From Metarhizobium sp964253915 (GTDB taxonomy: Bacteria; Pseudomonadota; Alphaproteobacteria; Rhizobiales; Rhizobiaceae), in the NCBI RefSeq assembly GCF_964253915.1, contig NZ_CAXUSG020000024.1, forward strand, positions 1-35,911: 35,911 nucleotides of DNA. Direction: 5' to 3'. The translations under genes and the position numbers were made by a program. Numbering within the stretch: the stretch's first letter is position 1; each line of letters starts with the position of its first letter. Shown piece after piece: positions 1-9,278 of the stretch. The notes under the pieces were generated by a model. The model was given only the letters and a program-made list of their open reading frames with translations. It was not told where the DNA came from and ran no database searches.

Positions 1-569
1 TGGAGCGGCTTGGCGGCATCGACATCCTTGCTCACGTTATCGGTGGCTCGGCTTCGCCGGCGGGTGGCTTCGCCGCGCTGACGGACGACCACTGGCTCGC
101 CGAACTGAACCTTAACCTGCTGGCGACCGTCCGGCTCGATCGGCTGTCGATCCCGCAAATGCTTGAGCGGGGCAAGGGCACTGTGGTGCACATCACCTCC
201 ATTCAGTCCGTCCTGCCGCTGCCCGAATCCACGACAGGCTACGCCGCCGCGAAGGCGGCGCTGAGAACCTACAGCAAGGCGATCTCGAAAGAACTCGGTC
301 CCAAGGGCGTGCGGGTCAACTCCGTCTCGCCCGGCTGGATCATGACCGATGCCACCGGAGACTTTCTCGACATGCTTCGGACTGCCAATGGCGGCACGAT
401 CGAGGACGCGCGGCAGTCCGTGCTCGATGCCTTGGGCGGGATCTCGATCGGGCGCGGAGCCGAGCCTGATGAGGTGGCCGACCTTATCGCCTACCTCGCC
501 TCCGACCGTGCCGCTGCGATCCACGGCGCCGAGTTTGTCATCGATGGCGGTACCATCAGGACGGTATAG
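1..569 (+). CDS. SDR family oxidoreductase, C-terminal part (gene continues from the window end)
   Basis: This is the 3' part of a short-chain dehydrogenase/reductase, an NAD(P)H-dependent oxidoreductase of unknown substrate. It is open from base 3 with no start codon; the missing 5' part is at 35692-35911, and joining last base to first base restores one 262-aa frame. Numbered on the joined protein, the catalytic triad is visible as Ser140 in the HITS stretch, Tyr154 and Lys158 in GYAAAK, followed by the VNSVSPGW stretch that packs on the cofactor in classical SDRs, and a C-terminal FVIDGG motif. Its length is normal for classical SDRs. It is the last gene of a two-gene operon with an NTF2-like gene, divergent from a LysR regulator. 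Substrate cannot be told from sequence. Confidence 0.93.
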   Translation, partial: ERLGGIDILAHVIGGSASPAGGFAALTDDHWLAELNLNLLATVRLDRLSIPQMLERGKGTVVHITSIQSVLPLPESTTGYAAAKAALRTYSKAISKELGPKGVRVNSVSPGWIMTDATGDFLDMLRTANGGTIEDARQSVLDALGGISIGRGAEPDEVADLIAYLASDRAAAIHGAEFVIDGGTIRTV

Positions 570-575
570 ACGGCT

Positions 576-607
576 TCCCGGCGTTCGCTCGAGCGCGGGC
601 GCCGGGA
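576..607. terminator. Hairpin between convergent SDR and receiver genes
   Basis: The 8-base arms TCCCGGCG (576-583) and CGCCGGGA (600-607) are perfectly complementary around a 16-base loop. It sits 7 bases after the SDR stop and before the stop of the opposite-strand receiver gene (647). There is no clear T tract, so termination is inferred from position and stem only. Confidence 0.4.
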
Positions 608-646
608 CTTATCCTGTCCTTGCCGATGGATAACAGACCTTGCGGC

Positions 647-1009
647 TTATAGCATTTCGCGTATCGCACGAACGACGAGAGTTGAATCGTACGGTTTGCT
701 AAAGAAACGCCCCACGACCGGAAGTGCATCCTCGCGCATCTGGAGATGACCCGACGTAACGATTATCTTGACTGGCGGCCATCGATCGCGAACCGCAGTC
801 GCGAGCTTCAGACCGTCCATGCTACCCGGCATATTAATATCGGTGAACATCAGGCGAATTTCTGAATGGCTGTTGAGCACGGCAATGGCGTCGTCAGCAT
901 TCGACGCTTCGAGTACCTCAAAACCCTCTTCTTGCAGCGACTCCACGATGCCCATCCGGATAAGAACCTCGTCCTCCACAACCAGAACCGTTATGCCGTT
1001 GTAGCCCAT
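647..1009 (-). CDS. Single-domain response regulator (CheY-like receiver)
   Basis: A 120-aa stand-alone receiver domain with no output domain. Counting from the ATG at 1009, the acidic pair is Glu12/Asp13, the phospho-acceptor is Asp57 in FTDINMPG, and the conserved Thr85 and Lys105 (SKPY) are present. The FTDINMPGSMDG stretch is typical of small alphaproteobacterial receivers that act in phosphorelays with HWE/PAS histidine kinases. The start at 1009 is preferred because GGTGGAG lies 8 bases upstream; an in-frame GTG at 1033 would add 8 residues. No partner kinase is present on the plasmid, so it would have to be phosphorylated by a chromosomal kinase. It converges on the SDR gene. The exact signalling role is unknown. 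Confidence 0.88.
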   Translation of the reverse strand: MGYNGITVLVVEDEVLIRMGIVESLQEEGFEVLEASNADDAIAVLNSHSEIRLMFTDINMPGSMDGLKLATAVRDRWPPVKIIVTSGHLQMREDALPVVGRFFSKPYDSTLVVRAIREML

Positions 1010-1252
1010 CGCCGTAGCTCCACCGTGGTTCACTGGTAATAGAGATATAGCCAGGACCTTGATAACGCTCTCGATGGCGTAATGATCCGGGAATTTGGAT
1101 TGTTTTTCAGAAACTTATGATATGCGTTACGGCGTTTCCCGCCTCAATCGCGTTCCTTGAGAGAGCTATCTGAAACGGTTTGCAGGGAGCCTGGGATCGA
1201 AGCCGAATTGCTTACACCCGATGGCAATCGAACCGCCGATGCACCCCTCCAT

Positions 1253-1420
1253 TCACACACGCAGCTCATCGATGACGGCGCGCAGGCCGGCCGACAGGTA
1301 TTTCCGTGTCGGGTAGTAGAGGTAAAGCCAGTCCTCTGGCGCACTCCAGGATGCCAAGCATTCGACCAGGCTGCCGTTCTGGACATAGGAACGCGCCCGT
1401 TCCTCCCAGACATAAGCATG
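1253..1420 (-). pseudogene. C-terminal remnant of a LysR-type regulator
   Basis: About 55 codons ending at the TGA at 1253-1255 read YVWEERARSY, then NGSLVECLASW, then a YLYYPTRKYLSAGLRAVIDEL-type tail. This is the end of the effector domain of LysR-family regulators (compare the LVRILEDW...LYYSNRR tail of the intact LysR at 34358-35269). The preceding LysR sequence is absent: upstream of about 1418 the sequence is a fumarase gene in another frame. No DNA-binding domain remains, so it should be non-functional. It is not a copy of the intact LysR, only the same family. Confidence 0.72.
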
Positions 1421-2025
1421 AGCATCGCCTTATCGGCGCTGCCCCCGATCCCAATCCCCAGGATGCCTGGAGGACACCAGCCTGCGCCGAGACTCGCAAC
1501 GTTTTTGACAACCCAGTCGCTGACGGAGTCCGACGGCTCTAGTACAGTGAACCGTGCCTTATTCTCCGAGCCGCCACCCTTTGCCGAGACCGCGATTTCC
1601 ATCTTGTCGCCGGAGACAAGGTCGACATGAACCATTCCCGGCGTGTTATCGCCACTGTTGGTGCGTTTTGAAATCGGGTCCAGGACGATCGAGGCACGCA
1701 AGGGATTATCGTCGTTCAGATAGGCTCGGCGGATCGCAACGTCCACCATCTCTTGCAACGTGCGGTCGGAGGCAATCGAGACTTTCATACCGAGCTTGAT
1801 GAAAACATTCACCGTTCCGGTGTCCTGACAGATCGGACGTCTGCCGATTGCCGCCATTCGCGAGTTAACCAATATCTGCGTGATGGCATCCCTGGCTGAA
1901 GAGCTTTCTTCACGCTCGAGGGCAGACTTCATGTGTCTGATAAAATCTGGCGGGTGGTAATACGAAATGAACTGCAACGCTTCCGCGATGCTGTCTACGA
2001 TATCGCACTCTTGAATGATCGTCAT
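1418..2025 (-). pseudogene. Truncated class I fumarate hydratase, N-terminal about 200 residues
   Basis: The N-terminal part of an iron-sulfur (class I) fumarase, which interconverts fumarate and malate. Recognisable segments are RPICQDTGT (with a cluster-ligand-type cysteine), DNTPGMVHVDLV, AKGGGSENK, GAGWCPPG and GIGIGGSADKAML. Full-length enzymes are about 500 residues; here homology stops after roughly 200 residues at about 1418. The open frame then runs on to 1144 through out-of-frame LysR sequence, giving a nonsense tail. The fragment lacks the C-terminal domain and should be inactive. It is divergent from citF, separated by about 200 bases, so the two may be relics of a citrate/fumarate catabolic cluster. 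A tartrate-dehydratase-type paralogue is the alternative identification. Confidence 0.8.
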
Positions 2026-2232
2026 GTTCGGTTCCGGATGTCGCGACGGTATTCACTAACACACTAGCTTTTCGCCGCCGCGATACCAATGAAAAGACCT
2101 ATTGATAGCTAGAGGATAGACCAATGGCCTTGTGATTGATTTCAGCAATTGCACATAGAAACTTCGCTTGGTTGCTCCCGCAACTTAAACCCCGCATCGT
2201 CAGCTCTACAACGGCAGACAAGGAGCAAAGCG

Positions 2233-3759
2233 ATGGAGTTTCCCAGGGACGGCTTAGGGAAGGATCCGCAACCTGATGTCTTCGGCACGGATAGTGATCG
2301 ACCGCACGATCTAGCTGCAAGAGAGATGCTGCCGGCGCGCGAGCCGAGGAATGAAAGGCCCCAGACAGTCCTGAGCGTCAAGAATGCCATCGAGGCATGT
2401 GGTTTGCGCGACGGCGCCACATTGTCCTTTCACCACCATCTTCGTGACGGTGACGCGGTACTGAACCAGGTTCTCTCGGAAGCGGCGGCAATCGGTCTGC
2501 GCGATCTGACGATCGCCGCGAGCTCTATATTTCCAGTCCACGCCCCTTTGACCAACCATATAGCTAGCGGCGTTGTCTCCCGCATTGTTTGCGACTACGT
2601 GAAGGGGCCGGTGGCCAGCGCCATAGGCTCCGGGCTCTTGCCAGAGCCTGCACTTCTTCAAACCCATGGCGGTCGTGCCCGCTCGATTTCGAGTGGGCAA
2701 TTGAAGATTGATGCGGCATTTATCGCAGCCCCGCACGTTGATAGATTCGGTGCAGCAACCGGCTCAGCTGGACGTGCCTCGTGTGGCCCGCTTGGCTATG
2801 CGATGGTCGACGCAGACTACGCTGATAAAGTTGTCCTGATCAGCGAGGGTGTATCAGACGAAATTGCTGGGAAACAAGAAATCGGAGCAGGGAAATCCGA
2901 TTTTTTGGTTGTTGTTCCAACGATCGGCGACAACAGCAGGATACTGTCGGGAGCAACAGCGATCGCGGGAGACCCAGTGAGCCGTGCCATCGTCGATCTC
3001 ACCTTGCAGGTGATAGACTCGAGTGGCCTGCTGTCGGATGGATTTTCGTTCCAGACCGGTGCAGGTGGCATTTCACTGGGGGTGGCAAGCAAACTTGGTA
3101 CCCTGCTTGCGGAAAAGAAGGTGAGGGGAGGATTCATTTCCGGCGGTATTGCTGCCGGTCACGTCGCGCTTCTCGAGGCGGGGCTTTTCGACCGGATACA
3201 TGACGTACAATGTTTCGATCTCGAGGCAGTTCGCTCATATGAACGTAATGCCCGCCATGAAGCAATGTCAGCGTCACGCTATGCCTCTCCCATCGATCCC
3301 GATCCGGTAGTGTCACACCTTGATGTCGTTGTACTCGGCGCAGCGGAAATCGATCGGCACTTCAACGTGAACGTTGCTACCGGTGGCAACGGTTCAATAA
3401 TTGGAGGACCGGGTGGCCACCCGGACACAGCAGCTGGCGCAAAGCTTACCATCGTGACGACGAGGCTAACAGCGGGAGGTCATCCTAAAGTGGTCGAAAA
3501 GGTACTCTGCCGGGTAACGCCTGGCGACGATGTCGACGTTGTTGTGACAGAAGCAGGCGTGGCTGTGAACCCCCGAAGAGGTGACCTACTCGAGCGCTTT
3601 AGACGCAGTGGCGTTCCGATTAAATCAATTGATGATTTGCGTCGGTTGGCCGCGCTTGATAGTTCCAGCCGTAAACTCGAAGCAACCGGCCATGTTGTCG
3701 CGTTCGTGGAACATCGTAGTGGGACCTGGCGCGAGACTATTCCGAAATATACTCGGTAG
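2233..3759 (+). CDS. citF: Citrate lyase alpha subunit (citrate CoA-transferase type)
   Basis: A 508-aa protein matching CitF, the subunit that exchanges acetyl for citryl on the acyl-carrier subunit during citrate cleavage. Visible family stretches are LSFHHHLRDGD near the N-terminus, HGGRARSISSGQ, the FQTGAGGISL segment, GGFISGGIAAGH, the FNVNVATGGNGSIIGGPGGH block and EAGVAVNPRR near the end. The ATG at 2233 was chosen because AAGGAG lies 7 bases upstream; an upstream in-frame ATG at 2149 would add 28 unrelated residues. Citrate lyase also needs beta (CitE) and acyl-carrier (CitD) subunits plus CitC/CitG/CitX. None are in the window, so this copy cannot form a lyase alone. It converges on the AraC gene with a 17-base gap. 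Length is normal and the frame intact. Confidence 0.88.
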   Translation: MEFPRDGLGKDPQPDVFGTDSDRPHDLAAREMLPAREPRNERPQTVLSVKNAIEACGLRDGATLSFHHHLRDGDAVLNQVLSEAAAIGLRDLTIAASSIFPVHAPLTNHIASGVVSRIVCDYVKGPVASAIGSGLLPEPALLQTHGGRARSISSGQLKIDAAFIAAPHVDRFGAATGSAGRASCGPLGYAMVDADYADKVVLISEGVSDEIAGKQEIGAGKSDFLVVVPTIGDNSRILSGATAIAGDPVSRAIVDLTLQVIDSSGLLSDGFSFQTGAGGISLGVASKLGTLLAEKKVRGGFISGGIAAGHVALLEAGLFDRIHDVQCFDLEAVRSYERNARHEAMSASRYASPIDPDPVVSHLDVVVLGAAEIDRHFNVNVATGGNGSIIGGPGGHPDTAAGAKLTIVTTRLTAGGHPKVVEKVLCRVTPGDDVDVVVTEAGVAVNPRRGDLLERFRRSGVPIKSIDDLRRLAALDSSSRKLEATGHVVAFVEHRSGTWRETIPKYTR

Positions 3760-3776
3760 CTTGTTCAAAGGCACTA

Positions 3777-4823
3777 TTACCCGCTTCTTTTCTTACCGCG
3801 GACGTGTGTGGGCGTAACACCGGTCCAACGTTTGAATGCCCGACGGAAATTGTGAGGATCGTCATATCCGACCAAGCGTCCGATAGCCTCAATCGAAAGA
3901 ACAGATGTATTGAGAAGTTCCAAGGCATGTTCCTTGCGGAGACCATCTTGCAATACCTGGAATGTAAGGCCTTTCTCGGCCAACCGACGTCTCAGTGTTC
4001 TCTCACTGATGCCGAGCTTTCTGGCGATTTCAGGAGCGTTTTCAACTTGCTGAAGGTTCTGTTTCAGAAGATGTCCCGCGGCTTCTACGATCTCGACGCA
4101 CCGCTCGAGGTCACCTTTGAGCGCATCGATCGCACGCAAGGCCTGAACATGACTTGGGCGGTCTGCAGTCTTCAAGGTCTCTGTCGCCCAGGCCGAGCTA
4201 AAAACAAACGCATCACGCGCTTGGTTGAATGCGACCTCACATCCGAACATCTTTCGATAGGCAGCAGAATAGGTCGGGTCAGAATAGCTAATCTCGATGC
4301 GCTTAACCCTGAACTTTTCGCCAACCAAGTTTCTCGCAACTTGAAGAAAACTTGCAAACGATTCCTCGACAAAAAAACGGTAGAGATCCGGCTCGTATCC
4401 CTGATTTCCGGTAACGATAGCCATTTCCTCAGCATTCAATATCACTTCGTAATCAATAAAACTTCCGGCGTCGCGTTGCAAAGACAGCCCGAGCGTGATG
4501 GCCTCTCCAACGGTAGGAGATGTTATTAAAGCGAAACCAATCAGTCCCATCGCTGTGAACGGTTCCCGCGATCCTGTTTCCAAGCCTAGAGGAAGACCTT
4601 GGGTCACTCGGAGGCAACGTCGGATCATTTCGAGGGACTGTTTTGCAGTCAGTTTGCAATTTGGGTCGGGGAGATCATTTATCGTAAAGCCAAGACCATC
4701 CGTTAGGTGCGTCGTTTCGATGTTAAGTGCCGAAAGCGTGAGGACCAGACCTCTTGGGGTCAGCGGGAAAATGTATCCCGACGGAAAATTAAGGCCTACC
4801 GCTGTTTTGCTTCTTCGAGACAT
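3777..4823 (-). CDS. AraC-family transcriptional regulator with N-terminal arabinose-binding-like domain
   Basis: A 348-aa regulator of the OruR/ArgR-like AraC subgroup. Roughly residues 30-220 form the ligand-binding-type N-terminal domain (PF12625-like; SGYIFPL, RFFVEESFASFLQVA). The last 90 residues carry the two helix-turn-helix units: NAPEIARKLGISERTLRRRL and SIEAIGRLVGYDDPHNFRRA, with the GVTP ending typical of AraC proteins. It is divergent from the RND efflux operon at 5086, separated by 262 bases, so it is the obvious candidate to control that operon; this is inference from position. Its ligand cannot be told from sequence. The next gene on its 3' side is the convergent citF. Confidence 0.9.
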   Translation of the reverse strand: MSRRSKTAVGLNFPSGYIFPLTPRGLVLTLSALNIETTHLTDGLGFTINDLPDPNCKLTAKQSLEMIRRCLRVTQGLPLGLETGSREPFTAMGLIGFALITSPTVGEAITLGLSLQRDAGSFIDYEVILNAEEMAIVTGNQGYEPDLYRFFVEESFASFLQVARNLVGEKFRVKRIEISYSDPTYSAAYRKMFGCEVAFNQARDAFVFSSAWATETLKTADRPSHVQALRAIDALKGDLERCVEIVEAAGHLLKQNLQQVENAPEIARKLGISERTLRRRLAEKGLTFQVLQDGLRKEHALELLNTSVLSIEAIGRLVGYDDPHNFRRAFKRWTGVTPTHVRGKKRSG

Positions 4824-5085
4824 AGCGCTTCAGACCCTTTAGCCGCACCGGAACAATACACCCCTAAAACTCACGCCGAAGCACCTCACACGCCGCGATT
4901 GTCGCAAAGCTTTGGGCTGGCCGAATATGACCCCATCCTGACCGAAAAGCAATCTACGTGCGCGCGAAAGCCTCGGTTAAAGCAAACGCAAGGACGGTTC
5001 TCGGACATAACGTTGGACAATCGTACTTCGCGGCCAATTTTGGCCACCAATCTTTTCTAGGGCGCCACGACGCGCGGAGACTTCT

Positions 5086-6165
5086 ATGCGCCAAAAGCAA
5101 CTGGCCCGATTTGCCGCCTTGGCAGCGGCGATTTTTCTGACCGCATGCTCCGAGGAGAAATCAGCGGATAAGCCAATCCGATCCATAAAATATGTCTCCG
5201 TACAGGAGGAAAGGATCGGTGAAACGATCTCGCAAACGGGAGAGGTTCGGCCCCGATATGAGACAGCTATGAGCTTTCGGCTGGACGGGCTCATGGATTT
5301 TCGCGTGGATGCAGGGACGATCGTAAAGACCGGCGACGTCGTGGCCTCGGTCGACAAAACGCCTTCCGAAAACAATGTGGCAACAGCGGTCGCAAACCTG
5401 AACTCTGCGAGAGTGGCGGTCGACATCGCCGAACTGAATGCCAAACGCAATTGGGAGCTGTTTGCCAAAAGTGTCGTGTCGCAGGCGCAAACCCAGCAGG
5501 CGGATGCCAATCTGCAAACGGCAAAAGCTCAGTTCGACGCTGCAACGACGGCGCTTGCTAACGCAAAGCTGGCCCTTTCCTACACTGAGCTCAAGGCGGA
5601 AAGAGATGGCATCATCTCGGCGGTCGGCGCGAACCAAGGGCAGGTCGTTGCTGCGGGCCAGATGGTTGTCACGCTCATCTCCGACAACGAGCGAGATGCG
5701 GTTTTCGATATCCCCGAGCAGGTCTTCTCAGCCAAGCTGACAGATCCGGAGGTATCCGTTTCGCTTGTCTCAGATCCGTCAGTCACAGCCACTGGTCGCG
5801 TTCGTGAAGTGACGCCTTCTGCCGATCCCACCACCAGAACCTATAAGGTAAAAGTCACATTGTCCGGACCGATCGAAAAAATGCCTTTCGGAGCGGCTGT
5901 CGTCGGAAGAATTACGGTTTCTCCCGAGCCGCTCGTCCGTATTCCGGCGTCGTCGCTTGTTAACAAGGACGGCGCGAGCGCGGTATTCGTCTTCGATCCG
6001 TCCTCCAAAACCTTGAAGTCAAGAGATGTCAAGGTCGCGCGTTTTGACGAAAGCACTCTTTACATCTCAACCGGCCTCAATAAAGGCGACATCGTGGCGA
6101 CTGCCGGCGTGAGTAAACTTCGCGATGGAGAGCTGGTTAAGCTTGACGAAGGAGCCGGGAAATGA
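5086..6165 (+). CDS. RND efflux membrane fusion (periplasmic adaptor) lipoprotein
   Basis: A 359-aa HlyD/AcrA-type adaptor that links the inner-membrane RND pump to an outer-membrane channel. The N-terminus is a lipoprotein signal, with a hydrophobic run ending FLTAC and lipid attachment predicted at Cys21. It continues with a barrel-sandwich start (SFRLDGLMDFRVDAGTIVKTGD), a helical hairpin rich in Ala/Gln (about residues 100-165), the second half of the lipoyl-like domain (LSYTELKAERDGIISAVG), a beta-barrel and a membrane-proximal domain. GGAG precedes the ATG by about 6 bases. Its stop overlaps the start of the pump gene by ATGA, so the two are translationally coupled. No outer-membrane factor is encoded nearby, so a chromosomal TolC-type channel would be needed. 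Confidence 0.93.
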   Translation: MRQKQLARFAALAAAIFLTACSEEKSADKPIRSIKYVSVQEERIGETISQTGEVRPRYETAMSFRLDGLMDFRVDAGTIVKTGDVVASVDKTPSENNVATAVANLNSARVAVDIAELNAKRNWELFAKSVVSQAQTQQADANLQTAKAQFDAATTALANAKLALSYTELKAERDGIISAVGANQGQVVAAGQMVVTLISDNERDAVFDIPEQVFSAKLTDPEVSVSLVSDPSVTATGRVREVTPSADPTTRTYKVKVTLSGPIEKMPFGAAVVGRITVSPEPLVRIPASSLVNKDGASAVFVFDPSSKTLKSRDVKVARFDESTLYISTGLNKGDIVATAGVSKLRDGELVKLDEGAGK

Positions 6166-9100
6166 GCGATACCGGTTCATCGCACAGCGGCTTTAATCTT
6201 TCGGCCTGGACACTCAAACATCAGTCACTGGTGATTTTCCTTATGATTGCGACCATCATCGGTGGCGCATTCAGCTATCAGCGCCTGTCACGCAACGAAG
6301 ATCCGCCGTTCACCATCAAGACGATGGTGGTCTCGGCCCTGTGGCCCGGTGCAACGACCCGCGATACGGTCAATCTGCTGACCGACAGGCTGGAAAAGAA
6401 GCTCTCCGAAACACCACATCTCGATTATACGCAGAGCTATACGCGTCCCGGCCAGTCGGTGATTTTTGTCAATCTGCGTGATGACATGCCGCCAGCAGAG
6501 GTGGCCAACGTATGGTATCAGGTGCGCAAAAAAATCACTGATATCGTGCCCAACTTGCCCGCAGGCGTACAAGGTCCATTCTTCGATGACGAATTCGGCG
6601 ATACTTATGGGACGATCTACGCGTTCCAGGCGGAAGGCTTCTCGCAGCGCGAGCTGCGGGACCGGGTCGATGCAGTCAGATCAGAGCTTCTGTCTCTGCC
6701 GGACGTCGGCAAGGTAAATCTTCTCGGAGTCCAGGAAGAACAGATTGTCATAGAATTTTCGGCGATGAAGCTGGCCAGCCTCGGTATCAGCCCGCAATCT
6801 GCTTTTGATGCAATCCGCGCTCAAAATGCGGTTACCCCGGCCGGAATTTTGAAAACCCAGGACGACAAGGTCTCTATTCGCGTCAGCGGCGCGCTGACCT
6901 CCGAACAGACCCTTCGTGATCTGACACTCAACATTGGTGGACGCTACATCAGGCTCGACGAGATTGGCACAATTTCCAGAACGCTGGTCGATCCTCAGGC
7001 AGCGTCCGTCCGCGTCAACGGGCAGGATGCGATAGGGCTGGCCGTCTCAATGTCGGCTGGCGGGAACCTCCTGGAATTCGGACGGTTGCTGAAAGCCAAA
7101 ATGGCCGAGATTTCGGCTCAACTGCCGCACGGCATTGATGTCGTTCTCGTCGCCGATCAATCCACCATCGTCAAGGATGCTGTAGGCGGCTTCCTAAAGG
7201 TGCTGGTTGAAGCCGTGGTCATCGTTCTCGGTGTGTCCTTCGTCTCTTTGGGTTTGCGCGCCGGGCTCGTCGTGACCGTCTCCATTCCTCTGGTCCTGGC
7301 AATGACGTTCTTCGGTATGGAGCTTGCCGGCATCGGGCTGCAACGCATTTCTCTAGGCGCGCTGATCATTGCACTCGGCCTGTTGGTCGATGACGCTATG
7401 ATCACGGTCGAAAGCATGGTGTCGTGCCTCGAAAAGGGAAAGACCCGGTCATTGGCAGCCAGTTATGCCTACGAGACAGTGGCCTTTCCGATGCTCACCG
7501 GAACCCTTGTAACGATCGCCGGATTCATCCCGGTGGGCTTTGCCGCCTCAACTGCTGGCGAGTATACGTTCTCGCTGTTCATGGTCGTGTTGATTTCGCT
7601 GGTCAGTTCATGGATCGTGGCAGTGCTGTTTTCACCAATCCTCGGCACATGGCTGCTGCCCCGGAATCTTCATGGCGGTCATCATGAGGGTAGGGTCGTG
7701 TCGGCCTATAGAAAGACGTTGGGCTGGAGCCTCAGACATCGCTGGCTCACTCTCACATTGGCACTCGCAACTTTCGCGGTTTCTTTATTCGGCGCAACAA
7801 AGCTGGAAGAACAATTTTTCCCCGCATCTGACCGTCCGGAACTGCTTGTGAGCCTGACACTCCCGGAAAACGCATCCCGTGATGCGACGGACAGGCGTGC
7901 GAGACAACTGGAAGCGATTTTGAAGGCTGATCCCGATGTGGACCACTTCACCACCTATGTCGGTTCGGGATCAATCCGCTTCTATCTGCCAATGGATCTG
8001 TTGCTTGACAATGATAATGTCTCCGAAACTGTCGTCGTCACCAAGAGTGTCGAACATCGCGACGCCGTGCGCGCGCGTCTCGCGGCAGCGTTCGCCAAGG
8101 AATTTGCCGATATCACCACACGTGCGTCGCCGCTTGAGCTTGGGCCACCTGTGGGATGGCCAATGAAGTTCCGAGTTTCAGGTCCCGATTACGATACTGT
8201 TCGTGGTATCGCCGCCAAGGCGGCGTCAATCATCGGCGCACATCCGGATACACGCGATGTGAACCTGACCGCCGGGGAACCGCAGCGCAGCATTAACGTG
8301 ATGGTCAACCAGATCGAGGCAAGGGCGCTCGGTATGAGCTCTGAATCCATTGCCAGCGAAATCGCCTCAGTGTTTTCCGGCTCCCAGGTCACTACCGTCC
8401 GAGATGGTGACAGGCTGGTTGATGTGGTCGTCAAGGGGATCGATGCGGATCGCACCTCGATTGCGACGATCGGCAATCTTCAGCTTCGCAATGGTGAAGG
8501 AAAATCCGTGCCGCTGCGTCAGGTCGCCACAATCGGTTATGGGATGGAAGAGCCGATCATCTGGCGACGTGAAGGCAAGGCGATGATCATCGTTCAGGCC
8601 GACGTCGCAAAGGGTTTACAGCCATCAACGGTCTCACTTGATGTAGACAGCAAACTCGAGGGCCTCCGCTCTGAACTGCCTTTAGGATACTCTATCGCTG
8701 CTGGCGGCGTGACCGAAGAGGCGGAAAAGGGCAATGCGTCCGTGTTTGCCGTCGTTCCGGTCATGCTGCTTGTCATTGTCGCGCTATTGATGGTGCAGCT
8801 CCAGAGCTTCTCGCGGATGGGACTTGCAATGCTGATGGCGCCGTTTGGTCTTATCGGCGTGGTCGGCGCCATGCTTCCGACAGGCACGCCAATGGGCTTT
8901 GTGGCGCAGCTCGGCGTCATCGCACTCGCTGGAATGATCATTCGCAATGCCGTTATCCTGATTCAGGAGGTCGATGAAAATATCGCTCGTGGCCAGGATG
9001 CGCTTGAAGCCATAACGAACGCCTCTGTCCACCGTGCGCGCCCGATCGTTCTGACAGCTTTCGCTGCGATATTCGGGATGATCCCGATTGCGCACCAGAT

Positions 9101-9278
9101 TTTCTGGGGACCCATGGCCTATGCGATTATCGGTGGCCTTGCTGCAGCAACAATTCTTACCCTCACTCTGCTTCCCTGCCTGATGCTGTGGCTGCTGACT
9201 GCCGAAGGCCGGAAAAAGGCGCGTGCCGAAGACGCGAGCTCCGATCCTTCCGGCGGGACGGTTCCCGATGGAGCTTAA
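6162..9278 (+). CDS. RND efflux pump, HAE1-type inner-membrane permease
   Basis: A 1038-aa AcrB-family proton antiporter. It has the expected pattern of one N-terminal helix, a periplasmic porter domain, a helix bundle, a second periplasmic half and a final helix bundle. The TM4 proton-relay aspartates are present as Asp410/Asp411 in GLLVDDAMITVE. The TM10 position that is Lys940 in AcrB is Arg928 here (MIIRNAVILI), a variant known in a branch of RND pumps with short loops. The start PGAT-type porter segment (SALWPGATTRDTVNLLTDRLE) and LSRNEDPPF resemble TriC-like pumps rather than AcrB itself. It overlaps the adaptor gene by 4 bases and the following lipoprotein gene by 11. Substrates are unknown; the divergent AraC gene is the likely regulator. 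Confidence 0.93.
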   Translation: MSDTGSSHSGFNLSAWTLKHQSLVIFLMIATIIGGAFSYQRLSRNEDPPFTIKTMVVSALWPGATTRDTVNLLTDRLEKKLSETPHLDYTQSYTRPGQSVIFVNLRDDMPPAEVANVWYQVRKKITDIVPNLPAGVQGPFFDDEFGDTYGTIYAFQAEGFSQRELRDRVDAVRSELLSLPDVGKVNLLGVQEEQIVIEFSAMKLASLGISPQSAFDAIRAQNAVTPAGILKTQDDKVSIRVSGALTSEQTLRDLTLNIGGRYIRLDEIGTISRTLVDPQAASVRVNGQDAIGLAVSMSAGGNLLEFGRLLKAKMAEISAQLPHGIDVVLVADQSTIVKDAVGGFLKVLVEAVVIVLGVSFVSLGLRAGLVVTVSIPLVLAMTFFGMELAGIGLQRISLGALIIALGLLVDDAMITVESMVSCLEKGKTRSLAASYAYETVAFPMLTGTLVTIAGFIPVGFAASTAGEYTFSLFMVVLISLVSSWIVAVLFSPILGTWLLPRNLHGGHHEGRVVSAYRKTLGWSLRHRWLTLTLALATFAVSLFGATKLEEQFFPASDRPELLVSLTLPENASRDATDRRARQLEAILKADPDVDHFTTYVGSGSIRFYLPMDLLLDNDNVSETVVVTKSVEHRDAVRARLAAAFAKEFADITTRASPLELGPPVGWPMKFRVSGPDYDTVRGIAAKAASIIGAHPDTRDVNLTAGEPQRSINVMVNQIEARALGMSSESIASEIASVFSGSQVTTVRDGDRLVDVVVKGIDADRTSIATIGNLQLRNGEGKSVPLRQVATIGYGMEEPIIWRREGKAMIIVQADVAKGLQPSTVSLDVDSKLEGLRSELPLGYSIAAGGVTEEAEKGNASVFAVVPVMLLVIVALLMVQLQSFSRMGLAMLMAPFGLIGVVGAMLPTGTPMGFVAQLGVIALAGMIIRNAVILIQEVDENIARGQDALEAITNASVHRARPIVLTAFAAIFGMIPIAHQIFWGPMAYAIIGGLAAATILTLTLLPCLMLWLLTAEGRKKARAEDASSDPSGGTVPDGA

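Noticed and set aside
1144..1417. Continuation of the fumarase frame as a functional 293-aa protein
   Set aside because: After residue about 202 the translation has no fumarase similarity and is the out-of-frame reading of a LysR C-terminus.
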